In this document: one piece after another, positions 54,304 through 60,867 of the stretch
Layout of the letters: each line of letters starts with the position of its first letter
How positions within the stretch are numbered: position 1 is the stretch's first letter
DNA from: Streptomyces sp. NBC_01549
GTDB lineage: Bacteria > Actinomycetota > Actinomycetes > Streptomycetales > Streptomycetaceae
DNA: 64,000 bases
NCBI RefSeq assembly: GCF_026339955.1
Contig: NZ_JAPEPW010000004.1
Span: 682,001 to 746,000 of the forward strand
Direction of reading: 5' to 3'
Made by a program: the position numbers and the translations under genes
Notes under the pieces: model-generated
What the model saw: only the letters and a program-made list of their open reading frames with translations
What the model was told of the DNA's origin: nothing
Database searches by the model: none

Positions 54304-54471
54304 CTAAGGGCTGTCCCGTAATCCCCGGCGGGCGGACGACGACAGCTGCGGCACCTCGCCGCGTTGTTGGATCGCCCGAATACGCCCGGTATGAGGACGA
54401 CCCTCCGCCTTGCGATGCACCGCATCTGACGCCGCGCGCTGATCCACCGGGGATTACGGGACAGCCCTTAG
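54304..54471. mobile_element. 168-bp MITE-like element with 25-bp perfect terminal repeats
   Basis: The two ends are exact inverted repeats of 25 bp (54304-54328 and 54447-54471), beginning CTAAGGGCTGTCCCGTAATC. If the outer CTA/TAG is target sequence, the element is AGGGCTG...CAGCCCT flanked by TA. No open frame inside. The size, perfect termini and TA flanks fit a miniature inverted-repeat element moved by an IS630- or IS5-type transposase. No full-length relative with these ends is in the window. Confidence 0.8.
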
Positions 54472-54614
54472 CCGTATGAGGTGAACACGCTGGGGCGCAA
54501 GCACGTCACGCTGTTTCCCGAGGGAACAGGGCGGCGTTCCGCCAGGGAACAGACGGCGCGTTCCCTCGGGGAACGTCCCGTCTCAACGCATCCCGTCGAC
54601 GCAGGCAGCCGCCG

Positions 54615-54761
54615 TGTCCCGTCGCAAAGGACCTGGTCTCCGAGACCGGCTCTGACCTGGATCGACCAGATCAAGTGAGACGCGGAGGCATTGAAAATCT
54701 CACGTGATCTGATCTGGTCCGGGAGAGCGGATACCTGTATCCGTCTCAGGTGATCTGGTTC
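54615..54761. repeat. Left end of element 1: four repeats
   Basis: L1 54615-54641 (TGTCCCGTCGCAAAGGACCT and on), L2 54663-54685 inverted (CGACCAGATCAAGTGAGACG), L3 54696-54720 direct (AATCTCACGTGATCTGATCT), L4 54741-54761 direct (CCGTCTCAGGTGATCTGGTT). Offsets from the tip: 0, 48, 81 and 126 bases. The hydrolase stop codon lies inside L4. Confidence 0.8.
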
Positions 54762-56053
54762 GCCTGTGGCGTTTCCGCCTGCTTGTAGGGTTCGCGCTGA
54801 AGCTGGCAGTCCAGCCATGCGGCGACGTCCGTGATGACCGCCGCGTCGACGTGCTGGGGTGCCGTGTACCCGGCGGGCGTCGACGGTCCGGTCCCTGGGA
54901 AGAAGAGGTGGTCGTCGGTTTCGTGGATCTGGATAGTGACGTCCGGACGCCCGGTCAGTCCCTCTCGCCAGAGGGGCAAGTCGTGCTCGACGGTGACCTG
55001 ATAGTCGCGGCCGCCCTGGAGGATCAGCAGCGGCTTGTCCAGGCGGGCGGCGGTGGCAACCGGGTCGTAGGAGCGCAGGTCCAGCCAGTACGAGGCAGGA
55101 AGGCCGAAGGGCAGGTCCTCTCGGGGCGTACGGGGCGACAGGGCGGTCTCGACGGTCGCGGCCTGCCGGGTGATCTCCGCAAGGACCGCCTCGGAGTGCG
55201 GGCCGGGGTTGAGGGCGGCGAGGTGGCCCACGACCCGGACGGCCGCCCGGTGCATGGGCTCGGCGTCACCTGCCAGGATCACGACGCCCGCGACGGACGG
55301 CTCGGTCTCGGCGACCCGCGGGGCGACCTTGCCCCCCATGCTGTGCCCGGCGACGAACACCCGGCTGGAATCGACGCACGGCTCCTCCTGGAGCAGACGC
55401 ACGGCGGCGACGGCATAGGGGACGTACTCGCGTGTCATCGTGAAGTCGTCCGCGGCAGCCACCTCCGCCGCGTGTGTGAAGGTCACCTTGTCGTAGCGCA
55501 GCACCGCCACGCCACGGCTGGCCAGACCCCAGGCGAGGTCCTTCAGGGGCTTGTTGGGCCCGTTGGTGGCGTCCCGGTCGAAGGGACCTCCCCCGCTGAG
55601 CAGCACGACCCCGGGCCATGGGCCGTCACCGAGCGGGACGGTGACGGTGCCGGCCACTGCGAGAGCACCGGCTCCGACCGTGACGTCGTGCTCCTCGAAG
55701 GCGTCCGGATCCGCATAGGTGGGCGCTTCCCATGCTTCGCCGGCAGGGGGTGCGAGGCGCAGCCCGTTCAGCAGGCCGGTGGAGTCGACCGACATGACGG
55801 CGGTGAACTGCCCCCGTTCGCAGACCACGGGAACGCTGACACGGATCAGGTCCGGCCGCAGGCTCTCGCTGGACGGTTCGCCGAGGTCCGTGACCGGACC
55901 GGTTCCCGCGGTTTCGGCGAGCCAGGCCGCCTGGAGGGTCTGGGCGCTCAGCGCAGCATGCAACGGCGGGGCGAACAGCGCGGCGATCTCCCTGAAACGG
56001 CCATCGCGTGCCCACTCGACCACCAACACGGCGGTTTCCTCCGCAGTCAGCAT
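54746..56053 (-). CDS. Alpha/beta hydrolase with N-terminal DUF3887-like domain
   Basis: 435 residues from ATG 56053 (GAGGGG just upstream). Residues 1-110: small alpha+beta domain (AVLVVEWARDGRFREIAALF, FTAVMSVDSTGLLNGLRLAP) like DUF3887. Residues ~125-430: alpha/beta hydrolase with oxyanion region GPWPGVVLLSGGGPFDRDAT, nucleophile elbow VFVAGHSMGGKVAPR (GHSMG), acid in LLILQGGRDYQVTVEHD, and histidine in IHETDDHLFFPGTG. Likely a cytosolic esterase or peptidase-like hydrolase that could detoxify an ester-containing compound. The last codons, NQIT-stop, are encoded by a transposon end repeat. Divergent from the regulator gene within the same mobile unit. Confidence 0.85.
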   Translation of the reverse strand: MLTAEETAVLVVEWARDGRFREIAALFAPPLHAALSAQTLQAAWLAETAGTGPVTDLGEPSSESLRPDLIRVSVPVVCERGQFTAVMSVDSTGLLNGLRLAPPAGEAWEAPTYADPDAFEEHDVTVGAGALAVAGTVTVPLGDGPWPGVVLLSGGGPFDRDATNGPNKPLKDLAWGLASRGVAVLRYDKVTFTHAAEVAAADDFTMTREYVPYAVAAVRLLQEEPCVDSSRVFVAGHSMGGKVAPRVAETEPSVAGVVILAGDAEPMHRAAVRVVGHLAALNPGPHSEAVLAEITRQAATVETALSPRTPREDLPFGLPASYWLDLRSYDPVATAARLDKPLLILQGGRDYQVTVEHDLPLWREGLTGRPDVTIQIHETDDHLFFPGTGPSTPAGYTAPQHVDAAVITDVAAWLDCQLQREPYKQAETPQANQIT

Positions 56054-56060
56054 CCCCTCG

Positions 56061-56082
56061 CCTTTCTTAGATTTGAGAAAGG
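56061..56082. promoter_or_regulatory. Operator between hydrolase and regulator
   Basis: CCTTTCT-N8-AGAAAGG, a perfect 7-bp dyad in the 53-base space between the two divergent starts; GTGAGAAAG at 56091-56099 is a further half-site. Position implies joint control of both genes by the regulator. Confidence 0.6.
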
Positions 56083-56106
56083 TAGCATGCGTGAGAAAGT
56101 GGGGTG

Positions 56107-56664
56107 ATGGACACCTTGGAACTCCTGGCGCATCCTGTCCGCCTCCGCGTGGTCCACGCACTGCGCGGCGGGCGGGCCCTGACCACCGGCCAGTTGTGCG
56201 CTCTGATCCCGGACGTGTCCAAGGCGACCGTCTACCGGCACGTCGACCTTCTCGCCGCGGGCGGCATCCTCGACATCGCCGACGAACGGCGAGTGCGGGG
56301 CGCCGTCGAACGCCTCTACCGACTACGGCAGGAACGCGCGGGCATCGACACGGAAACCGCGCGCGCACTCACCCCGCAGCACCACGAGCGGGCATTCGCT
56401 GCCGCCATGGCCGCCCTGATTGCGGAGTTCGGCGCTTACCTGGAGCGCGAAGGCAGCGATCCCGTGGACGACCTCGTCGGCTATCGGCAGCACGCGATCT
56501 GGCTCAGCAAGGACGAGCTCGTAGCATTGATCGGCGCGATGCAAGTCGCCGTCGCGCCCCTCCTCGCCAACGAACCCTCGCGGGAACGCACCCGCTACCT
56601 CCTCAGCCCCATCCTGTTCCCCGCCGAACAGGCCGAACAGGCCGAACAGCAAGACCCGCGGTAG
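56107..56664 (+). CDS. ArsR-like winged-helix transcriptional regulator
   Basis: 185 residues from ATG 56107. Residues 1-75 are a winged helix-turn-helix: MDTLELLAHPVRLRVVHALR, TGQLCALIPDVSKATVYRHV, DLLAAGGILDIADERRVRGA. The C-terminal ~110 residues are helical (ERAFAAAMAALIAEFGAYLE, ELVALIGAMQVAVAPLLANE) and would bind an effector or dimerise. It ends in a short EQAEQAEQ repeat. The start lies 25 bases from the dyad, so it probably represses itself and the hydrolase. With the hydrolase it makes a self-contained inducible cassette. Confidence 0.85.
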   Translation: MDTLELLAHPVRLRVVHALRGGRALTTGQLCALIPDVSKATVYRHVDLLAAGGILDIADERRVRGAVERLYRLRQERAGIDTETARALTPQHHERAFAAAMAALIAEFGAYLEREGSDPVDDLVGYRQHAIWLSKDELVALIGAMQVAVAPLLANEPSRERTRYLLSPILFPAEQAEQAEQQDPR

Positions 56665-56726
56665 CCGACACCGCCGTTCAGCAGCTCACCCCACCCGCCG
56701 ACCAAGGAGGGACACCATCGCTCGCG

Positions 56727-56773
56727 GTGAACCAGATCACTTGAGACAGGGCCAGATCGACAGAGAGGGGACA
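56727..56773. repeat. Right end of element 1: two abutting repeats
   Basis: R2 56727-56749 (GTGAACCAGATCACTTGAGA and on) and R1 56750-56773 (GGCCAGATCGACAGAGAGGG, then GACA), both inverted with respect to L1. R1 ends at the 5-bp target duplication CGCCG. Confidence 0.8.
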
Positions 56774-56896
56774 CGCCGGGAGCCAGTGGCCCACTCGGTG
56801 ACCAGCCGTCTCAACGAACTTAGTCCACCTGGTACGCCAACCTGGAGAAGGCGCTCATCAAGGCCCAGGCTGCCCACTGACCGGCCTGCCTCATCG

Positions 56897-56931
56897 GGTG
56901 CCCCTCTGCCTGTCCATGGCAGAGGGGCACC
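56897..56931. terminator. 14-bp hairpin
   Basis: GGTGCCCCTCTGCC, a 7-base loop (TGTCCAT), and the exact complement. It follows a short rightward coding-like tail (STWYANLEKALIKAQAAH-stop, ending near 56880). A terminator is the likeliest role. From 56932 to 57066 nothing else is seen. Confidence 0.65.
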
Positions 56932-57066
56932 GGGCGTATGCGCTGCATCACCGCGCCTTGCGGGGCCGGTCGTCTCGGCCCGGGGCAGACGAGACAGCAC
57001 GCCCGCTGCCCTTGGCCGCAGAGGGGGTGTGGTCGGGCATCGTGGTGGCGTCGGCGGGCAGATCGG

Positions 57067-57638
57067 CTATGCGCCGCAGCCGCCACACCAGCACGTCAGG
57101 CGAGAGCCGCCGCAGTGGGCGAGACCCAACCCGACAGGGCGGCCACCAGGGACGGGCCGACGGTGCCGCCGATGCCGTAGGTGGCCACGTCCCAGCCCTG
57201 GGCCTCGCGCTGCGTGCGCAGTCGCGGTCCGACGATGGCGGGCAGTCGGCTGCTGATACCGCCGGTCAGCAAAGGCCCGCAGGCGCCGGCCGGCCAGCAG
57301 CAGCGCGGTCAGTACGGCAGGCGCGTGCCCGTAGGCCAGTGCTCCCGTGGCCAGCGCGGTGGCGTGCAGCAGGCAGGCCGCCGCGATGACCTTCCGGCCG
57401 CCCCGGGCGAGGTCCAGTGGCCGCGCGACGAAGGGGCCGAGCAGGTGCGGGGCGGTGATGCAGGCACCCAGCACCCCGGCGAGCGTCCCGGAGCCACCGG
57501 ATGAGGTGACGAGCAGAACGACGGCGACCACGGCTCCGCCGCGGCGACGACATAGCGCGCCAGGCCGTTGCTGCCCTTTCCAGGCGAAGGCGGGGCTTGC
57601 CGCGTCCTCGGCGTGCCTGCTGTGTGCTGCCGGCTCAT
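57067..57638 (-). pseudogene. MFS transporter fragment, frameshifted
   Basis: ATG 57638 opens MSRQHTAGTPRTRQAPPSPG, GSNGLARYVVAAA. The family sequence continues in another frame: VAVVLLVTSSGGSGTLAGVL, ITAPHLLGPFVARPLDLARG, ALAYGHAPAVLTALLLAG. It then shifts again: CGPLLTGGISSRLPAIVGPR, WDVATYGIGGTVGPSLVAAL. At least two frameshifts, and only the N-terminal half remains. Its start lies 12 bases after the stop of the DapA-like gene, so it was the next gene of that operon. Confidence 0.7.
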
Positions 57639-57649
57639 GGTGTTCGTGC

Positions 57650-58543
57650 TCAGGAGGTGAGCACGAGGGCGTCCAGCACGGCGACGACCTCCCGGCGGGC
57701 GGTCTCGTCCAGCCCCCGCAAAGGACGCGGCAGGTTCGGTTCTCCCGTCAGGCCGAGGTGGGAGGCGGCGGCGGACATGACGCGCAGGCTGCCGTGGCGG
57801 CGGAACAGGGCCCACAGCGATTCGAGTCCTTCGGACAGGTCCGCCGCTGGGCCGGCGTGGCCGGCCTGGGCAGCACGGGTGAGGGCGAGGGCGGTCCGAG
57901 GGAAGGTGCCGCCGATGACCGAGTACCAGGCGTCGCACCCGGCGTTCAGGCCGCGCGCAGCCGTCCAGTCGCCGCTCACCCCGATGGTGACAGTGTCGGG
58001 GATCAGCGCGCGCAGCGCGTCGATACGGAGCTCGGCCTCTTGCGGGTCGTCGGGCACGCCGGGGATCTTTATCGAGCCGACGTTCGGCAACTGCGCGATG
58101 CGGCCGTGCAGTTCGTCGGTGAAGTGCACGTGCGTCGTGCGAGGGTTGTCGTACACGCACAGCGGCACGGAAAGCTCACGCGTGACGTCCTCGTACAGGC
58201 CGAACACCTCTTCCTCGGTGAGCGGCTGGTACGTCATCGGGGCGAGCAGCACTCCGGAGGCGCCCGCCTTCTGAGCGTCCTCGGCCAGCTCCTGCACGTG
58301 CGAGGTACGCAGCGCGCCGATACCGATGATGACGGGCACTCCGTCGGCGGCCTCAACCGCGATCTTCGCGGCATGGGCGCGCTGCTCTCGGGTGAGGTAG
58401 GCGTAGCCGCCGGTGGAGCCGAGCGCGCCGATGGAGTCCACGCCGGCGGCGGCGAGGCGGGCGACGAGCGCTGCGTACGCCGCTTCGTCGATGCCCTGCT
58501 CGCTGGTGGGCGTGAGGGGGAAGGCGCTCAGGCCGCGGAACAT
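57650..58543 (-). CDS. Dihydrodipicolinate synthase/N-acetylneuraminate lyase family protein
   Basis: 297 residues, full length for the family. (beta/alpha)8 aldolase: FPLTPTSEQGIDEAAYAALV at the start, GALGSTGGYAYLTREQRAHA (GSTGE-like loop with Gly-Tyr), the catalytic Tyr in VPLCVYDNPRTTHV, and the Schiff-base Lys in VGSIKIPGVPDD. The tail is complete (ETARREVVAVLDALVLTS). Members catalyse reversible aldol cleavage of 2-keto acids. Flanked by a broken aminotransferase and a broken MFS gene, it probably belonged to an amino-acid or keto-acid catabolic operon. The exact reaction is unknown. Confidence 0.9.
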   Translation of the reverse strand: MFRGLSAFPLTPTSEQGIDEAAYAALVARLAAAGVDSIGALGSTGGYAYLTREQRAHAAKIAVEAADGVPVIIGIGALRTSHVQELAEDAQKAGASGVLLAPMTYQPLTEEEVFGLYEDVTRELSVPLCVYDNPRTTHVHFTDELHGRIAQLPNVGSIKIPGVPDDPQEAELRIDALRALIPDTVTIGVSGDWTAARGLNAGCDAWYSVIGGTFPRTALALTRAAQAGHAGPAADLSEGLESLWALFRRHGSLRVMSAAASHLGLTGEPNLPRPLRGLDETARREVVAVLDALVLTS

Positions 58544-58578
58544 GATGGCTCCTTGAGTGGGTGGGAGATTCGTGATGG

Positions 58579-58840
58579 TCAGTTGGCCGCCGAGCGCAGT
58601 TCCGCGACGACCGCGGCGAGTTCGGCGGCGAAGGCCTCGGCCTGCGGCTCGGTGATGGTGGAGGCGGTGACCCGGATCGCGCCCTGGTGAGCGGCCGGAT
58701 CCGGCGCGAAGAGGTGACCTGGCCGCACCGCCCAGCCCCGCTGTGCCAGGGCCGCGACCGCGGCCCGTCCGTCAACATCGAGTTCGACCCATACGTTCAG
58801 CCCGTCGGGCCGGTGCGGGACTTCGATGCGTGCAGCAGGA
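58579..58840 (-). pseudogene. PLP aminotransferase/MocR C-terminal fragment
   Basis: Without a start codon, the frame reads RIEVPHRPDGLNVWVELDVD, GRAAVAALAQRGWAVRPGHL, FAPDPAAHQGAIRVTASTIT, EPQAEAFAAELAAVVAELRS, AAN-stop: the C-terminal domain of a fold-type I aminotransferase, as in MocR regulators. The rest was replaced by the toxin-antitoxin unit upstream. It precedes the DapA-like gene. Confidence 0.7.
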
Positions 58841-58880
58841 AGGTCACATCAAGAGGGTGGAGCGGTTCGTGCTGCGTCAC
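58840..58880 (-). pseudogene. Toxin gene start, truncated
   Basis: GTG 58880 overlaps the antitoxin stop (GTGA), as in type II toxin-antitoxin pairs. It reads VTQHEPLHPLDVTFLLHA, similar to the start of Doc/Fic-type toxins, then joins the aminotransferase fragment. Only about 14-18 codons are left. Confidence 0.4.
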
Positions 58881-59176
58881 GCGGCGTGACCCCGCTGCTG
58901 CTGCTCCTCAAGACCGCGCCGCGCAGCCAGCTCCGCGGCGCGCAGCTCCCCGCTGGGATCGGCAGTGCCGGCCCCCTCGGCAAACGTCTCGCTGCTGCGG
59001 GACATCGACTCCCTGAAGGCGTCGAGGAATCGCGCCTCTACGGCAGTGGCACGGGTGTAGGCAGCAGACAGGATGTACTCCTGCAAGCTGACGCCCTCCT
59101 GCCGTGCAGCGGCCTCGATTGCGGCGCGCTGGGCCGGCTCGGGAAAACGTAGGTTCATGGCTTTGGGCTGCGACAT
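58877..59176 (-). CDS. Antitoxin-like ribbon-helix-helix protein
   Basis: 99 residues. MSQPKAMNLRFPEPAQRAAI, EAAARQEGVSLQEYILSAAY: a short beta strand followed by two helices typical of RHH antitoxins (the strand MNLRFP binds DNA; GVSLQEYI starts helix B). The C-terminal half (VEARFLDAFRESMSRSSETF, AELAARRGLEEQQQRGHAA) is helical and would wrap the toxin. The partner toxin downstream is destroyed, so this is now an orphan. Start ATG 59176. The 140 bases upstream contain AT-rich sequence (AACATGTTTGCGATTCTAGA) likely to be its promoter/operator. Confidence 0.7.
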   Translation of the reverse strand: MSQPKAMNLRFPEPAQRAAIEAAARQEGVSLQEYILSAAYTRATAVEARFLDAFRESMSRSSETFAEGAGTADPSGELRAAELAARRGLEEQQQRGHAA

Positions 59177-59451
59177 GGTACCGACGGTATCGCCGGTACC
59201 ACGGGTTGAGCCAGACCCTCACCAGCCACCCAGTCCTTCACCGCGCTCGGGCGGCAGGTAATCGAACATGTTTGCGATTCTAGATCTGAGGGTGACTGGG
59301 GCTCGCCCTCTCGCGTGTGTCCTGTGCCATCGGATCTTGAGCGCGTGCCATCGAATCTCGACGGCCGCGAGTCCGTGCCACCGAAGATTGAGCGGTGGGG
59401 GCCAGGAGTCCTCCGGCCAGCCGCGGATGTAGTCAGGCGTGGCGGCCGGGT

Positions 59452-59745
59452 CTACCTGACCGGGCCTTCATCTTCTCCCGGCTGTGCGTCAGGCATGTCC
59501 AGGATGGCCTCTCGGGTGTACTGAGGGCTCTTTGGGGGTGGGGCCACGCTAGGGGCCATGAGTTCGGCGAGGAGCCCGCTCAGGTCATCCGTGGAGAGGG
59601 CCAGGCCCAGGGTCTGCACGATGCGCAGACCACAGTCCCGGATGGACTGAGCGTCCTTCTCGGGCGCCGCCGTGCTCCCAATCTCGTCACACACTCGGCT
59701 GAACTGTTCAGCGCTGATCGTTGGCCGACTTATGGGTTGCGCCAT
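59452..59745 (-). CDS. Small hypothetical protein carried by family-B element
   Basis: 97 residues from ATG 59745, with GGAGGAG 7-13 bases upstream. MAQPISRPTISAEQFSRVCD, EIGSTAAPEKDAQSIRDCGL, RIVQTLGLALSTDDLSGLLA, ELMAPSVAPPPKSPQYTREA. Mostly helical, acidic, two cysteines, no span and no recognised domain. It is the only cargo of the 584-bp element. A stable hairpin lies immediately before its ribosome-binding site. Function unknown. Confidence 0.6.
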   Translation of the reverse strand: MAQPISRPTISAEQFSRVCDEIGSTAAPEKDAQSIRDCGLRIVQTLGLALSTDDLSGLLAELMAPSVAPPPKSPQYTREAILDMPDAQPGEDEGPVR

Positions 59746-59756
59746 GGTGCGCTCCT

Positions 59757-59792
59757 CCTGGAAGAGCGGGCGGTTCCACCCGCTCTTCCAGG
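59757..59792 (-). promoter_or_regulatory. Leader hairpin touching the RBS
   Basis: CCTGGAAGAGCGGG, an 8-base loop, and CCCGCTCTTCCAGG: a perfect 14-bp stem. In the leftward mRNA the 3' arm ends CCAGG and runs straight into AGGAG, so the stem includes the first bases of the Shine-Dalgarno sequence. It may limit translation or be a transcription barrier protecting the cargo gene from outside read-through. Confidence 0.55.
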
Positions 59793-59914
59793 AAGCGCTG
59801 AGCACACCCCAACGGCAACTGGAGAGAGCCAGCGCGCAGGCGCTCGACCAGAGCCGCTCAGACTTCGTTGTCACGCGCTCAACGTGCCCTGTCACAGGAC
59901 ACCCTCGGTGAGCA

Positions 59915-60169
59915 TCAACGGTGTCCGCGGCAGTGCCGGCACTGCCCGCAGGCCCGGCAGCCTCCGCACGGGTAGCACGGCGCCGACGGCACGCGCGGGC
60001 ACCCGCAGATCGGGTTGCAGTCCGGGGCGTCCTCGCCCTCGAACCGCGGTTCGACGATCGGGGGCCGGCCGTCGACGTGGAGCTGGCCGTCGGCGGTGAG
60101 CGTCTCGAACCGGGCGCCGCAGCCGGTCGACTCCACCCATGTGGCGACGACGGTGTCCGGGCCGCCCGT
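59915..60169 (-). pseudogene. Cys-rich protein C-terminal fragment cut by element 2
   Basis: The frame reads GPDTVVATWVESTGCGARFE, TLTADGQLHVDGRPPIVEPR, FEGEDAPDCNPICGCPRVPS, APCYPCGGCRACGQCRHCRG, HR-stop. Eleven cysteines occur in the last ~70 residues, in C-x2-3-C pairs suited to zinc or disulfides. It runs without a start up to 60169, exactly where the left tip of element 2 begins, so the insertion appears to have split the gene. No continuation was recognised beyond 60835. Confidence 0.55.
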
Positions 60170-60835
60170 TGTCCCGTCTCAAAAGATCTGGTCCGAAGCC
60201 AGAGCTGTGAGCTGCGGCGACCAGATCGATTGAGACAGGCGGACATTCGAATTCTCAGCCGATCTGGTCCGATGGGTAAGAACGCCGCTCATCGTCTCCA
60301 GGGATCTGGTCCGCCGGGGCCGTGTCGAGCCGGTCGAGTTCCTCCCGGCCCCCGACGACCGCTGGGCCGCAGCCTGGCGGCAGACCACCGACGACCAGAG
60401 CAACGGCTTCCTCGGCGGTGTCCGCCTCCTCGACGATCTGGGAACGGGACGGCCCAGCGGCGAGGTAGCGCCCGCCAGGAAGGTGCATGATGAACGGAAC
60501 ATCCCACGACCAGGCGCCAGTACACCTGCTGAAGTGCAGGTCCCGGTGGCTGCTTGAGGGATGGAGCTGCCGGAGAAGCGGCTCACCATACGCTGCTCCC
60601 ACCAGTCTGATGTCCATGTACTCCTTTTGGAGCAGTCGCTGCCACGCAGCCTCCACGACATCATCCTGACCAGGCTCGGCGTCATCGGAAGCACTCGGCG
60701 CATCTATCCATCCCATGCGCCCATTCTGCCGTCCCGTGCGCCGACTGCCCTTTTGCCCGAACCAGTTCACCTGGGTCGGCCTGCGGATCGGCCCCGTTCA
60801 CCTGAGATAGGGACCAGATCGGCCGAGACGGGACA
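60170..60835. mobile_element. 666-bp element with the same ends as element 1 (element 2)
   Basis: Left tip TGTCCCGTCTCAAAAGATCT (L1 60170-60194), L2 inverted 60218-60239 (CGACCAGATCGATTGAGACA), L3 60251-60270, L4 60291-60312. Offsets from the tip are 0, 48, 81 and 121, almost identical to element 1. Right end: R1 60811-60835 (GGACCAGATCGGCCGAGACG), R2 around 60791-60810, R3 60758-60777. It carries one leftward DUF6193-like gene. Flanks CCCGT and GCGCT differ, so no target duplication remains. Confidence 0.75.
60255..60770 (-). CDS. DUF6193-like protein carried by element 2
   Basis: Up to 171 residues (GTG 60770) or 153 residues (ATG 60716); neither start has a strong ribosome site. Core: DDVVEAAWQRLLQKEYMDIR, LLRQLHPSSSHRDLHFSRCT, WSWDVPFIMHLPGGRYLAAG, EEADTAEEAVALVVGGLPPG, CGPAVVGGREELDRLD. 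This matches the C-terminal half of DUF6193 proteins, which occur near streptomycete secondary-metabolite loci and have no established activity. The GTG at 60770 lies inside end repeat R3, and the stop after SDQIG lies inside L3, so the gene fills the whole element. Confidence 0.65.
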   Translation of the reverse strand: MNWFGQKGSRRTGRQNGRMGWIDAPSASDDAEPGQDDVVEAAWQRLLQKEYMDIRLVGAAYGEPLLRQLHPSSSHRDLHFSRCTGAWSWDVPFIMHLPGGRYLAAGPSRSQIVEEADTAEEAVALVVGGLPPGCGPAVVGGREELDRLDTAPADQIPGDDERRSYPSDQIG

Positions 60836-60867
60836 GCGCTGACGGCGAGCGCGGCCGCCGAGTCAGA

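Larger units (their letters stand above)
54615..56773. mobile_element. Cargo-only transposon with multi-repeat ends (element 1)
   Basis: A 2,159-bp unit that begins TGTCCCGTCGC and ends, on the opposite strand, TGTCCCCTCTCTGTC. CGCCG directly precedes it (54610-54614) and directly follows it (56774-56778), a 5-bp target duplication. Inside the tips lie further copies of a ~20-bp motif, (T/C)(G/A)TCTCA-N3-4-GATCTGG: four at the left end, two at the right. It carries two divergent genes, a hydrolase and its regulator, and no transposase or recombinase. Several end repeats, asymmetry and a 5-bp duplication are known for Tn7/Tn402/Tn552-like transposons. Mobilisation in trans is inferred. Confidence 0.8.
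59318..59901. mobile_element. 584-bp element with 21-bp end repeats (family B)
   Basis: Starts TGTCCTGTGCCATCGGATCT and ends, on the other strand, TGTCCTGTGACAGGGCACGT. Left end units: 59324-59344, 59345-59364 and 59375-59395 (GTGCCAyCGAA-N2-TTGAGCGG type). Right end units, inverted: 59875-59895 and 59854-59874 (GTGACAACGAAGTCTGAGCG). It encloses one small leftward gene and no transposase. Flanks GCGTG and CCCTC do not match, so no target duplication is visible. The end sequences are unlike those of element 1 except for the tip TGTCC. Confidence 0.65.

Noticed and set aside
59313..59906. Target-site duplication for the family-B element
   Set aside because: Flanks GCGTG and CCCTC do not match.
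60165..60840. Target-site duplication for element 2
   Set aside because: Flanking 5-mers CCCGT and GCGCT differ; none could be found by shifting the tips by a few bases.
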